Shown one piece after another: positions 44,044 to 52,755 of a stretch of 64,000 nucleotides of DNA. This DNA comes from Clostridium sp. (GTDB lineage: Bacteria > Bacillota > Clostridia > Lachnospirales > Lachnospiraceae). Under the pieces are notes generated by a model. It was not told the DNA's origin. It saw only the letters and a list, made by a program, of their open reading frames with translations, and did no database searches. Position 1 is the first letter of the stretch. Every line of letters starts with the position of its first letter. The stretch is taken from NCBI GenBank assembly GCA_021770825.1, contig JAETQD010000005.1:62001-126000 (forward strand), read 5' to 3'. The translations under genes and the position numbers were made by a program.

Positions 44044-44460
44044 TTGTACATAATTCGTGTGAGAATGCGAAAACTTGGAAAGAAGAACCGGGGAACTGTG
44101 GAGCCGGTGGAATTTACCCTGGAGGAGAAGCCGGGGACCGTGAAGGAGCTGATCACCGGGCTTGTGAAGCTTGGAGTGAAAGAGTATAACGAGAGAAAGG
44201 ATACGGGACAGATTCTTCCGTATCTTACAAAGGAAGAGATTGCCCAAAAGGCCTCCGCAGGGAAGGTATCCTTTGGAGTGCGGGGCGGAGAGGACGCAGA
44301 TGAAGACCAGGCGGTGGAGAATGCCCTGCAATGTTTTGAGGATGGGATTTTCCGGGTGTTTGCCGATGATGAAGAGTTGGAACGGCTGGAACAGGAGATT
44401 CCCTGGCGGGAGGAGACTGTGCTTACATTTGTCCGGCTGGCCATGCTGTCCGGTTGGTAA
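44044..44460 (+). CDS. Conserved protein of unknown function
   Basis: 138 residues from TTG 44044, placed after AAAGGAGAGGAG; an ATG start at 44065 would be far from the ribosome site. The sequence (IIRVRMRKLGKKNRGTVEPVEFTLEEKPGTVKELITGLVKLGVKEYNERK ... VENALQCFEDGIFRVFADDEELERLEQEIPWREETVLTFVRLAMLSGW) is well formed and compact, with no membrane segment. It appears to be a conserved clostridial protein, but I do not know its family. Next gene (DUF1576) follows 24 nt later. Confidence 0.68.
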   Translation: MYIIRVRMRKLGKKNRGTVEPVEFTLEEKPGTVKELITGLVKLGVKEYNERKDTGQILPYLTKEEIAQKASAGKVSFGVRGGEDADEDQAVENALQCFEDGIFRVFADDEELERLEQEIPWREETVLTFVRLAMLSGW

Positions 44461-44484
44461 AATTTACAGATAAAGGAGACATGA

Positions 44485-45765
44485 ATGGACGGAAAAAGAA
44501 CATTCACGAGAAAACAGAAATTCCGCCTCTTGGCGCTGATGCCCGTATACTTTATTGTGGCTGGCGTGATTTTACAGCCGCTTCCTGAGATCATACCGGG
44601 CTTATGGGCCATCATCCGGGAACCGGACTTTTTAATTACAGACTATTTTATCATCGGAGGAGTGGGAACGGCGCTGATCAATGCAGGCCTTTTGACGCTT
44701 CTTTGCATTTCTATCATATATTCCCTGGGAATGGAGATGGACGGGCACACCATTACGTCCTGCTGTCTGATGTTTGGATTCTCTCTGTTCGGAAAAAACC
44801 TTTTAAATATCTGGACCATTTTGTTCGGCGTTTACCTGTATTCCAAATATCACAAAATGCCCCTTTCCAGATATATTTATATTGGATTTTACGGCACCAG
44901 TCTGTCGCCGATCATTACGCAGATCATGTATATTTCCCACCTGCCTTATGGTCTCAGACTTTTCATCAGTCTGCTGGTGGGAATCGCCATCGGCTTTGTC
45001 CTGCCGCCGCTTTCTACCCATGTCCACTACGCCCATAAAGGATATTCTCTGTATAACGTGGGCTTTTCATCAGGAATTATTGCAACGGTGATTGTATCGC
45101 TCTTAAAATCCTTTGGAGTAACCACAGAGTCCAGGCTGATATGGTCCTCCGGGAATAACGGACTTTTTCTCCTAGTGCTGGGCGGCTTTTTCTTTCTTAT
45201 GGCCATAGGTTCCATTGTCCTCGGGGGATGGGAAGTGGTCGAGTCTTACCATACAATTTTAAAGAGTACAGGGATCGCCGGAACCGATTATCTGAAGGAG
45301 GAAGGCGGGGCTGCCACCTCCTTTAACATGGCGGTAAACGGACTTTTTGCCATGCTGTTTGTGGTTTGCATCGGCGGAGATCTGAATGGTCCCACCATCG
45401 GCGGTATTTTTACCATTGTGGGCTTCAGCGCTACCGGAAAGCATTTGAGAAACATTGCTCCCATCATGTTCGGGGTTCTGTTTGCAAGCTTCACAAAGCG
45501 GTGGAACATCACAGAGCCGTCCCCCATGCTGGCGCTCTTATTTTCCACTACGCTGGCACCCATCGCCGGGGAGTTCGGCGTACTTATGGGGATTCTGGCC
45601 GGATTTCTCCACTCATCAGTGGCTTTGAATGTGGGAATTGTTTATGGAGGAATGAATCTCTATAACAATGGATTTGCCGGAGGAATTGTGGCCATCTTCA
45701 TGGTTCCGGTGATTCATTCGGTTATGGACCGCAGAGCGCGGGCAAAGGGAGAAATTTCCCTTTAA
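44485..45765 (+). CDS. DUF1576 polytopic membrane protein
   Basis: 426 residues with about ten hydrophobic helices. It has an internal duplication: GLYNVGFSSGI-like and NLYNNGFAGGI motifs and two GFSxxGKxLxNIxPIxFGVxL-type segments (FGFSLFGKNLLNIWTILFGVYL and GFSATGKHLRNIAPIMFGVLF). This matches the DUF1576 family, probably a transporter of unknown substrate. AAAGGAG precedes ATG 44485. Confidence 0.88.
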   Translation: MDGKRTFTRKQKFRLLALMPVYFIVAGVILQPLPEIIPGLWAIIREPDFLITDYFIIGGVGTALINAGLLTLLCISIIYSLGMEMDGHTITSCCLMFGFSLFGKNLLNIWTILFGVYLYSKYHKMPLSRYIYIGFYGTSLSPIITQIMYISHLPYGLRLFISLLVGIAIGFVLPPLSTHVHYAHKGYSLYNVGFSSGIIATVIVSLLKSFGVTTESRLIWSSGNNGLFLLVLGGFFFLMAIGSIVLGGWEVVESYHTILKSTGIAGTDYLKEEGGAATSFNMAVNGLFAMLFVVCIGGDLNGPTIGGIFTIVGFSATGKHLRNIAPIMFGVLFASFTKRWNITEPSPMLALLFSTTLAPIAGEFGVLMGILAGFLHSSVALNVGIVYGGMNLYNNGFAGGIVAIFMVPVIHSVMDRRARAKGEISL

Positions 45766-45792
45766 AGTATTTGTTTTGGAGGCCTTTCTGTC

Positions 45793-46242
45793 ATGAAAAA
45801 ATATCTGGCCTGGCTGCCGGCCCTTTGTATTGCAGCCGCGATTTTCTGCTTTTCCGCCCAGCCTGCGGATGTATCCACAGAGGTAAGCGATGGTGTCACC
45901 AGACTTCTTCTGGCTATCGCCATGAAGCTTAATCTGATGCAGGCAACGCCGGAGCGGCTTTATGAGCTCTGTGTGATCTTAAGCACGCCTGTGCGTAAAT
46001 GCGCTCATATCACAGAGTTTACCGTATTCCATGTGTCAGTTCTTTTCGGACTGCGGCAGTGGGGATTCTCCGGAAAGAAATGGTTAAAGACGGCCCTTAT
46101 GGTGACGGTTTTCTATGCGTGTACCGATGAATTCCATCAGCTTTTCGTTCCGGGCAGGGCCGGGATGATACAGGATGTGATGATTGACAGCATCGGGGCA
46201 GCGGTAATTACCGCTGCCCTCTGGTACCGCTCTGGAAATTAA
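45793..46242 (+). CDS. VanZ-family membrane protein
   Basis: 149 residues, about four helices. VanZ signature: CFSAQPADVSTEVSDGVT, VRKCAHITEFTVFHVSVLF and ACTDEFHQLFVPGRAGMIQDVMIDSIGA. VanZ-like proteins are linked to glycopeptide or envelope functions but most are of unknown role. GGAGG lies upstream of ATG 45793 and the gene follows DUF1576 by 27 nt. Confidence 0.9.
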   Translation: MKKYLAWLPALCIAAAIFCFSAQPADVSTEVSDGVTRLLLAIAMKLNLMQATPERLYELCVILSTPVRKCAHITEFTVFHVSVLFGLRQWGFSGKKWLKTALMVTVFYACTDEFHQLFVPGRAGMIQDVMIDSIGAAVITAALWYRSGN

Positions 46243-46244
46243 CA

Positions 46245-46273
46245 TTGCATTTTACAGGGAAATATGATATAGT
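46245..46273 (+). promoter_or_regulatory. Promoter upstream of queT
   Basis: TTGCAT (46245-46250), 17-base spacer, TATAGT preceded by TGA (46268-46273). Transcription would begin right at the terminator-like hairpin that follows. Confidence 0.5.
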
Positions 46274-46276
46274 ATC

Positions 46277-46320
46277 CCCCGTACCAAGGTCGCAAAAAGC
46301 CCCGTGGTACGGGGATTTTT
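46277..46320 (+). terminator. Terminator-like hairpin between vanZ and the queT riboswitch
   Basis: CCCCGTACC (46277-46285) pairs perfectly with GGTACGGGG (46306-46314), followed by ATTTTT. It probably ends the DUF1576-vanZ transcript, but it also lies downstream of a promoter and so may attenuate queT. Confidence 0.75.
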
Positions 46321-46329
46321 GCATAAGCA

Positions 46330-46376
46330 GACCGGTGAGTTCGAGACCTTCCTCACCTAAAACAAAACTAAAGGAG
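46330..46376 (+). promoter_or_regulatory. PreQ1-I riboswitch (translational type)
   Basis: GGTGAG (46334-46339) pairs with CTCACC (46352-46357) across loop TTCGAGACCTTC; the A-rich tail TAAAACAAAACTAAAGGAG follows. AAGG (46371-46374) can pair with CCTT of the loop, giving the small H-type pseudoknot of the preQ1-I class. The same AAGGAG is the queT ribosome site, so ligand binding would block translation. The downstream gene is a queuosine-precursor transporter, which agrees. Confidence 0.82.
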
Positions 46377-46386
46377 AAAACAGAAT

Positions 46387-46896
46387 ATGAAAGACAACAA
46401 GCAGACAAACAGCCCGTTGTACCAGATTGTGTACGGAGCCGCTATTGCCGGAATTTACATCGTATTGACGATGCTCTTCCTTCCCATCAGCTTCGGCCCA
46501 ATCCAGTTCAGAATCTCGGAGGCGCTCTGCGTACTTCCCTACTTCACCCCGGCGGCAATTCCCGGTCTCTTTATCGGATGCCTGCTCTCCAACTTCCTTG
46601 GCGGGGCAGCAATGCTGGATGTGATTTTTGGAAGTATCGCAACTCTCATTGGAGCCGTTGGCTCCTGGATGCTGAGGAAAAACCGCTTCATGGTTTCCCT
46701 TCCGCCGATTCTGTCCAACACCATCATCATTCCCTGGGTGCTGCGTTACGCCTATGGCTCTGAGGATATGATCTGGTTTGCCATGATTACCGTTGGAATC
46801 GGTGAGATTCTGGCAATCGGAGTGCTGGGCCAGATTTTACTGGCAGCGCTTTCCAGATACCGTACCGTGATTTTTGGCAGAAGAGCTGCAGCTTAA
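46387..46896 (+). CDS. queT: QueT-family queuosine precursor (preQ0/preQ1) ECF transporter substrate-binding component
   Basis: 169 residues with five or six membrane helices: VYGAAIAGIYIVLTMLFLPISFGPIQFRISEALCVLPYFTPAAIPGLFIGCLLSNFLGGAAMLDVIFGS is typical of QueT. It captures the 7-deazaguanine precursor and works with a shared ECF energising module not in this window. Controlled by the preceding preQ1 riboswitch. Confidence 0.93.
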   Translation: MKDNKQTNSPLYQIVYGAAIAGIYIVLTMLFLPISFGPIQFRISEALCVLPYFTPAAIPGLFIGCLLSNFLGGAAMLDVIFGSIATLIGAVGSWMLRKNRFMVSLPPILSNTIIIPWVLRYAYGSEDMIWFAMITVGIGEILAIGVLGQILLAALSRYRTVIFGRRAAA

Positions 46897-46903
46897 AAAA
46901 TAA

Positions 46904-46943
46904 CCTGGCAGGATAGCGATAAACTATCCGGCCAGGCTTTTTA
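46904..46943. terminator. Terminator between queT and gcvPB (convergent)
   Basis: CCTGGC-A-GGATAG pairs with CTATCC-G-GCCAGG, followed by CTTTTT. The A-rich stretch on the other side lets it work for the minus-strand operon as well. Confidence 0.85.
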
Positions 46944-48485
46944 TTTGCCTTCGTGCCGTTTATAGGCCCTCCAGGTGGTGGCCAAAAGATGGATGTCATG
47001 GAGATACTCTTCCTTAATCTGTGTGGCCAGAGCTGCCTTATGGGGAGCTGATTTTACAAGTTCAGGCGTATGGTAGGCTTCATCGGAGATGGCTTTAAAA
47101 ACATCGGAAAACTCATCAATGTCCGCCTTTGAATAGGTTTCGCAGGGCTCCGGCGTAAAGGGTTCCGGGATAATTCTTGGGTGATGGCTGGAAAAATAGC
47201 TTTGGAGGCCATAATCCACAACCCGGCGGTCAATATCGTCGGTGGTGACTCCGGTTTCTTTTGTAAGAGGTTCCCAGCTTAACCGGGACTGCTCGATGCG
47301 CCTTACACCTTCTGCAAGGGGGAGGGACAGGCCTTTCACCTCCGAAAGACGGGTCAGCAGATAGTTGTTATTTAATATAGAAAGTTCTGCTGCCTGCTTC
47401 AGGCCCTCTCCGCCCAGAGTCCGGATATAGGCATAGGCTTTAAGGACCACGGATGGATTGCCGTAGAATTTACGGATTTTTCCAATGCTTTCTTCACAGT
47501 CATAATCAAAGTAATAGTTCTTTCCGTCAAAACGAATCGCCGGATTGGGGAGAAATGGCTCCAGCTCGGCGGTGACGCCCTGTGCGCCGCAGGCCGGCCC
47601 CTGGCTTCCGTGGGGAGCGGAAAAGGATTTATGAAGATTATAGTGGCACATGTCAAAGCCTGCGTCTCTTGCCCTTGTGATACCGAAAAGTCCGTTTAAG
47701 TTTGCCTGGTCGTAGATACAGAGGCCGCCGACGGCATGAACGGCATCCACAATCTCTCTGATATGGGGATTGTAAAGCCCTGTATCTTCCGGGTTTGTAA
47801 TCATCAGGCCTGCAGTATGGGGGGAAAGAGCGGCTTTTAAAGCCTGCACATCGGGATATCCCGATTCATCCGGCATCAGAGTAATGACCTTGTATCCAGC
47901 CGTGGCCGCTGCGCCGGGATTTCCGGGGTGGGAGAGCATGGTGGTAATAATTTCATCCCTCTGCTCGCCCTTATGATACTTTTCATGATAGGCTCTAAGG
48001 ACCAGAACATTGGAAAAGATTGCCTGGCTTCCGCCTCCCGAAAGCAGGCAAAACGCATCCATACCGGAAATTTCCTTTAAGTATTCTGCTGTGTTATATA
48101 AGATCTCCAAAATTCCCTGGACGCTTTCTTCCGGCTGATAGGGGTGCAGTTCCCGGATTTTCGGGCTTTTTGCGAAAGATTCGTGGACAACCGGATTGTA
48201 CTTCATGGTACAGGTTCCAAGACCGATGTCAATATCGAAAGCAGCTCCTATGGTCTCTTGGGAGAGTCTTAGATAGTGGCGCAGAACCTGGGGCTGGGAC
48301 ATTTCAGGAAGCTTCGGTGCTTTTTTTCGTAAAAGTCCCGGAGGCAGAAGTTCGCTTACATCAGCAGTGGATGCCAGAATCTCAGGCTCCATTTCCGGAA
48401 GAAGAACGCCGCGTTCTCCTTCACTTCCCAGCTCCATTATGATGGGTTCATCCCATCGCGCTTCGTGAAAATTCTTTCGGTTCAT
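46941..48485 (-). CDS. gcvPB: Glycine dehydrogenase (decarboxylating) subunit 2
   Basis: 514 residues. PLP-binding block HYNLHKSFSAPHGSQGPACGAQGV with the Schiff-base Lys, plus LGTCTMKYNP and LTGIG-like MISNPEDTG-type segment MITNPEDTGLYNP. With GcvPA it forms the P protein that decarboxylates glycine and loads the aminomethyl group on lipoyl-H protein. ATG 48485 is chosen (AAGGAGG seven bases before it); it overlaps the gcvPA stop as ATGA. No gcvT or gcvH gene lies nearby. Last gene of the 9 kb minus-strand operon. Confidence 0.93.
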   Translation of the reverse strand: MNRKNFHEARWDEPIIMELGSEGERGVLLPEMEPEILASTADVSELLPPGLLRKKAPKLPEMSQPQVLRHYLRLSQETIGAAFDIDIGLGTCTMKYNPVVHESFAKSPKIRELHPYQPEESVQGILEILYNTAEYLKEISGMDAFCLLSGGGSQAIFSNVLVLRAYHEKYHKGEQRDEIITTMLSHPGNPGAAATAGYKVITLMPDESGYPDVQALKAALSPHTAGLMITNPEDTGLYNPHIREIVDAVHAVGGLCIYDQANLNGLFGITRARDAGFDMCHYNLHKSFSAPHGSQGPACGAQGVTAELEPFLPNPAIRFDGKNYYFDYDCEESIGKIRKFYGNPSVVLKAYAYIRTLGGEGLKQAAELSILNNNYLLTRLSEVKGLSLPLAEGVRRIEQSRLSWEPLTKETGVTTDDIDRRVVDYGLQSYFSSHHPRIIPEPFTPEPCETYSKADIDEFSDVFKAISDEAYHTPELVKSAPHKAALATQIKEEYLHDIHLLATTWRAYKRHEGK

Positions 48486-49897
48486 CGGCATTCCTCCTTT
48501 ATGGCCTGTCTGAGGGCATCACACAAATGGTCAATTTCTTTTGCAGTGGTAATCTCGCTGATACAGTAGAGCGCGCTCTGTCCGAACTCCGGAAAGTCTC
48601 TGGAAAGATCTCTGCCGCCGAAAATCTTATGTTCCATAAGAAATTGGTTGATTTCCCGGACTGTTTTGCCGCAGGAATCGAAATTTATAATGAATTCCTG
48701 GAACTTTGCGCCGCCCAGAGGATCCACGGTTATCTGGGGAATTTCGGACAGTTTTTTAACCGCATAGTTGGTTCTGCGTATGATTTGTTCGCCTAACTCC
48801 TTCATTCCTCCCGGCCCCATTAAGGCCAGATAAACTCCAGCTACAATGGCCCAGAGACCGGAAGCAGTTCCGAAATATTCATTGGCCAGTTCCCGGCTTC
48901 CATGGGAGCAGCGTTCATTTAAAGCGCGTCCCCAACCAAACTCCCCTTCATTCTGTGTTTGGGCGATTCCATAAAGGTAGGTTGGCATTTCTTTTATATA
49001 GCGGGGGTCATCCCGAACTCCGATGAAGCCAGCGCATCCGCCGCCGTAGTGCATACCAATTCCCAACGGTTCTATATCTCCGCAGACAATGTCGGCTCCG
49101 TAATTGGCGGGGCTTTCCACTATTCCCAGGGAAGCAACATCGGGAGAGACAATGAAAACAGCGCCGGCCTCATGGGCCATGCGGCCGATTTCCTCTGCAT
49201 TTTCTTCAAAAAAACCCAGATAGGACGGGTTTTCCAAAAAGACAGCAGCCGTTTTGTCTGATAGCATAAAACGCAGCTTGTCAAGGTCTGCCCGTCCGGT
49301 TTTTGGGTCACAGTCCATCAGACGGATCTGTGCCACGTCATGACAGTAGCTTCTTACCTGTGAAAGAATTTCCGGGTTCATGGTAGAGGGGAGAAGCAGT
49401 TCATTTCTCTGGCCGCTGCTTCCAATTCGGAGGGCCATTCGCAGGGAGGAGCAAACTGCCTGGCCGGCATCATAGGTGGTATAGCTGATGACATCCAGGT
49501 CCAAAAGTTCTCCCATCATACTCTGGTATTCAAAGATTGCCTGCATTTTTCCATGATCAGAGTATGTATCGCCACAGTATGCAGTGAGAAATTCTGCCCG
49601 GCCTGCTATTTCATCACAAACAGCGGGAACAAAATGGCGGTAGCATCCTGCGCCGAGAAAGTTCAGATACTCATTGCAGGAGCTGTTCTTATTGAGAATG
49701 GATTCCACATGTGCTGTCAAGGCATATTCTCCGGAAATGGGCTCCGGCAGGTTTAACGGCCTGTTAAGGCGGAGGTCTTCAGGAATGACGCTGTTATATA
49801 AGTCTGAAACAGAAGAAATACCAAGGGCATCCATCATTTCTTTTTTGGTCTTTGGGGCACTGTTTGGCATATACGGATATACAAAGGGTTTTTTCAT
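48482..49897 (-). CDS. gcvPA: Glycine dehydrogenase (decarboxylating) subunit 1
   Basis: 471 residues: YMPNSAPKTKKEMMDALGISSVSDLYNSVIPEDLRL at the N terminus, FLGAGCYRHFVPAVCDEIAGRAEFLTAYCGDTYSDHGKMQAIFEYQSMM, SYTTYDAGQAVCSSLRMA and CGDIEPLGIGMHYGGGCAGFIG are typical for the P-protein N-terminal half. ATG 49897 preferred over GTG 49906. The gap to the upstream ABC ATPase gene is only 21 nt, so it is in the transporter operon. It implies that glycine is a product of whatever the operon takes up. Confidence 0.93.
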   Translation of the reverse strand: MKKPFVYPYMPNSAPKTKKEMMDALGISSVSDLYNSVIPEDLRLNRPLNLPEPISGEYALTAHVESILNKNSSCNEYLNFLGAGCYRHFVPAVCDEIAGRAEFLTAYCGDTYSDHGKMQAIFEYQSMMGELLDLDVISYTTYDAGQAVCSSLRMALRIGSSGQRNELLLPSTMNPEILSQVRSYCHDVAQIRLMDCDPKTGRADLDKLRFMLSDKTAAVFLENPSYLGFFEENAEEIGRMAHEAGAVFIVSPDVASLGIVESPANYGADIVCGDIEPLGIGMHYGGGCAGFIGVRDDPRYIKEMPTYLYGIAQTQNEGEFGWGRALNERCSHGSRELANEYFGTASGLWAIVAGVYLALMGPGGMKELGEQIIRRTNYAVKKLSEIPQITVDPLGGAKFQEFIINFDSCGKTVREINQFLMEHKIFGGRDLSRDFPEFGQSALYCISEITTAKEIDHLCDALRQAIKEECR

Positions 49898-49918
49898 TGG
49901 CACCACACTCTTTCTGAA

Positions 49919-50884
49919 TTATATCCCATTGATTTCTTTGACAAAGTGGCATGCAACAAAATGTTTGGGCATTACCTCTTCCAGAGTCGGCTCTTCCTGA
50001 TGACACCGTTCTTTGGCATAGGGGCATCTGGCGGCAAAACGGCAGCCAGGTTTCGGATTGATTGGGGAAGACAGCTCTCCACGCAGCAACTGGCGTTTTT
50101 TCTTTTCTGTTCCGTATACAGGAAGCGGAACCGCAGCTAAAAGCGCCTTGGTATATGGATGGAGACGGTTCAGGAAAATATCCTTGTCACTGGCTAGTTC
50201 TACCATTTTTCCCAGGTACATCACAAGAATTTCATCAGAAATATGTTTCACAACGGATAAATTGTGAGTGATAAACAGGTAGGTAAGATTTCGTTCCTCC
50301 TGAAGGTCCTGCATCAGATTGAGAATCTGTGCCTGAATGGAAACGTCCAGAGCAGAAACCGGCTCATCGCAGACGATGAATTTGGGATTTAAGGCCAGGG
50401 CTCTGGCTACGCCGATACGCTGACGTCTTCCGCCATCCAGCTCGTGAGGATAGGAGTTTGCCAGGCGTCTGGCCAGACCAACGGTATCCATAAGATCCAG
50501 AACCTGTTTTTCCAGATCAGCTTTTGATGAAACACGATTATAAATCTGAAGAGGTTCGGCGATGATTTCGCTGACCGATTGTCTGGGATTTAGTGATGCG
50601 AAGGGATCCTGGAAAATCATCTGCATATTCTGGCGGATATCTTTAAGCTCCGCTTTGGAAAGATCGCTGATATCCTTTCCTTCAAAAAGAATCTGCCCCT
50701 CAGTACGCTCTAAAAGATGTACCAGTACACGGCCCAGAGTGGATTTTCCACATCCGGACTCGCCCACAACGCCAAGGGTTTTGCCTTCCTCGATGGAAAA
50801 ACTAACCCCATCCACCGCATGGAGAGTTCCTTTTGGCGTCTTAAAATATTTTTTAATGTTTTTTGCTTCTAAAATGGCTGCCAA
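49919..50884 (-). CDS. Oligopeptide/dipeptide ABC transporter ATP-binding protein (DppF/OppF type)
   Basis: 321 residues: Walker A GESGCGKSTLG, Q-loop in MQMIFQDPFASLNPR, Walker B PKFIVCDEPVSALDVS, and the C-terminal oligopeptide-transporter region with Cys residues (CRFAARCPYAKERC). The usual LSGGQ signature reads LDGGRRQR here. Start is TTG 50884, eight bases after GGAGG; the nearby ATG is out of frame. Second ATPase of the transporter. Confidence 0.93.
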   Translation of the reverse strand: MAAILEAKNIKKYFKTPKGTLHAVDGVSFSIEEGKTLGVVGESGCGKSTLGRVLVHLLERTEGQILFEGKDISDLSKAELKDIRQNMQMIFQDPFASLNPRQSVSEIIAEPLQIYNRVSSKADLEKQVLDLMDTVGLARRLANSYPHELDGGRRQRIGVARALALNPKFIVCDEPVSALDVSIQAQILNLMQDLQEERNLTYLFITHNLSVVKHISDEILVMYLGKMVELASDKDIFLNRLHPYTKALLAAVPLPVYGTEKKKRQLLRGELSSPINPKPGCRFAARCPYAKERCHQEEPTLEEVMPKHFVACHFVKEINGI

Positions 50885-50896
50885 AATGCATTCCTC

Positions 50897-51865
50897 CTAA
50901 TCCTTTAAATATTTCACGCAGCGAATGGTGTGACCCGGAGCCACTTCTACCGGAGAGAATTTTTCCTTCATACAGCGGTCCTGGCAATCGGGACAGCGCA
51001 GGCAGAAGCTGCATCCCTTCGGGAGATTGGTCGGATCCGGCATGAGACCTTTAATGGGCTTTAAGCGGCGCACATCCTCATTGAAGTTGGGGATGGAGCC
51101 AAAGAGGCCAACACTGTACGGATGCATGGTGTGGTTATAAATATGATCCAGGGTTCCATATTCCACAATTTCTCCGGCATACATGATGGCGGCCTTGTCA
51201 CAGATATCAGCCACTACCCCCAGGTCATGGGTAATCAGAATCAATGTGGTTTTGAGTTCTTTGATAATGCGCTCGATCATCTCAAGGACCTGTGCCTGAA
51301 TAGTCACATCCAGAGCTGTGGTAGGCTCATCGGCGATCAAAAGAGAGGGGTTTCTGGCCAGGGCAATGGCAATAATGACACGCTGCTTCATTCCGCCGGA
51401 GAACTGGTGCGGATACTCGGAATATCTTTCTCCGGGAATGCCAACCATTTCCAGCATTTTCTTCGCCCTCTTGGTGGCTTCCAGACGGGATACTTTTTCA
51501 TGGAGGTGGATGACCTCACAAATCTGGTCGCCGACAGTAATAACAGGATTCAAAGCGGTCATGGGATCCTGGAAAATCATGGATATTTTTTCACCGCGGA
51601 GCTTTCTTAACTCGCTCTGGGAAAGCTTTGTCAGATCTCTGCCCTCAAAGATAATTTCACCGCTTTTAATTCTTCCCGGAGGAGAAGTAATGAGCTGCAT
51701 GATGGACAGGGCTGTGGTGGTTTTTCCGGCTCCCGTTTCTCCTACCAGGCCAAGGGCCTCGCCCTTTTCCAGGGTAAAGCTTAAATTATTTACTGCCTGA
51801 ACGATGGATTTGCCGGAAGTATATTCTACGGTTAAATTACGGACTTCTAAGATAGGTTCTGCCAT
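50897..51865 (-). CDS. Oligopeptide/dipeptide ABC transporter ATP-binding protein (DppD/OppD type)
   Basis: 322 residues: Walker A GETGAGKTTTAL, MIFQDPMTALNPVITVGDQI, signature FSGGMKQRV, Walker B LLIADEPTTALDV, C-terminal CSFCLRCPDCQDRC. AGGAGG lies before ATG 51865. It forms a heterodimer with the following ATPase. Gap of 12 nt to its neighbour. Confidence 0.94.
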   Translation of the reverse strand: MAEPILEVRNLTVEYTSGKSIVQAVNNLSFTLEKGEALGLVGETGAGKTTTALSIMQLITSPPGRIKSGEIIFEGRDLTKLSQSELRKLRGEKISMIFQDPMTALNPVITVGDQICEVIHLHEKVSRLEATKRAKKMLEMVGIPGERYSEYPHQFSGGMKQRVIIAIALARNPSLLIADEPTTALDVTIQAQVLEMIERIIKELKTTLILITHDLGVVADICDKAAIMYAGEIVEYGTLDHIYNHTMHPYSVGLFGSIPNFNEDVRRLKPIKGLMPDPTNLPKGCSFCLRCPDCQDRCMKEKFSPVEVAPGHTIRCVKYLKD

Positions 51866-51876
51866 AATATTCCTCC

Positions 51877-52755
51877 TTAAACCTTTAATTTCGGGTCCAG
51901 GGCATCGCGAAGGCCATCCCCCAGAATATTGAAGGCGAATACAGTAATCATAATCATCATACCCGGGAAGGTAACAACCGGCCAGAAGTCACGGATATAA
52001 GCGCGTCCGGCAGAAAGCATGGAGCCCCATTCCGGTGTGGGCGGAGTAATGCCAAGTCCCAGGAAGCTTAAGGAAGCAGCAGAGAGAATCGCAATGGCAA
52101 TGCTCATGGTAGCCTGGACAATGATCGGAGCCAGGCAGTTGGGGAGAATGTGCTTCACGATTAAGCGAAAGTCGCTGGCGCCGATGGAACGGGCCGCTTC
52201 AATATATTCCATCTGCTTTACCGACAGAATGGAAGCCCGGACAATTCTCGCATATCCGGGGATAGCGCCGATTCCTACGGCCACAATCAGGTTTCCCAGA
52301 CCAGGGCCCAGAGCGGCGGCGATGGAGAGGGCCAGAAGAATATTGGGAATGGCCAGAACCACATCGACGATTCTCATGATAATATTATCGGCGACTTGAC
52401 CGTAAAATCCGGCAATGCATCCCAAAATGACACCTGCCAGACAGGAAAAGGATACGGAGATCAGTCCAACTGCCAGAGAATAGCGGGAGCCGTAAATCAG
52501 GCGGCTTAGAATGTCCCTTCCATAGTCATCCGTTCCGAAGAGAAATTCCCGGCAGGGATAGATAAACTGCCGGGACAGATCCTGGTCATCCGGCCCGTAG
52601 GGAGCGATTTGTTCGGCGAATATGGCCATAAGTACCAAAAGGATGATGATGCCAAGGCTTAAAATAGCCATTTTGTTTTTGGCGAATCTTCCCATAATTT
52701 CTTTCATCTGACTCTGCTTTTTAATTACAATACGCTCTTCAGTTTTTTCAGGCAT
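51877..52755 (-). CDS. ABC transporter permease (DppC/OppC type)
   Basis: 292 residues. N-terminal cytoplasmic helix, first membrane helix (MAILSLGIIILLVLMAIFAEQIAPYGPDD), FLFGTDDYGRDILSRLIYGSRYSL, and the EAA-type coupling loop EAARSIGASDFRLIVKHILPN followed by more helices. It overlaps the end of the other permease gene by 8 bases. Together they form the membrane channel. Confidence 0.94.
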   Translation of the reverse strand: MPEKTEERIVIKKQSQMKEIMGRFAKNKMAILSLGIIILLVLMAIFAEQIAPYGPDDQDLSRQFIYPCREFLFGTDDYGRDILSRLIYGSRYSLAVGLISVSFSCLAGVILGCIAGFYGQVADNIIMRIVDVVLAIPNILLALSIAAALGPGLGNLIVAVGIGAIPGYARIVRASILSVKQMEYIEAARSIGASDFRLIVKHILPNCLAPIIVQATMSIAIAILSAASLSFLGLGITPPTPEWGSMLSAGRAYIRDFWPVVTFPGMMIMITVFAFNILGDGLRDALDPKLKV

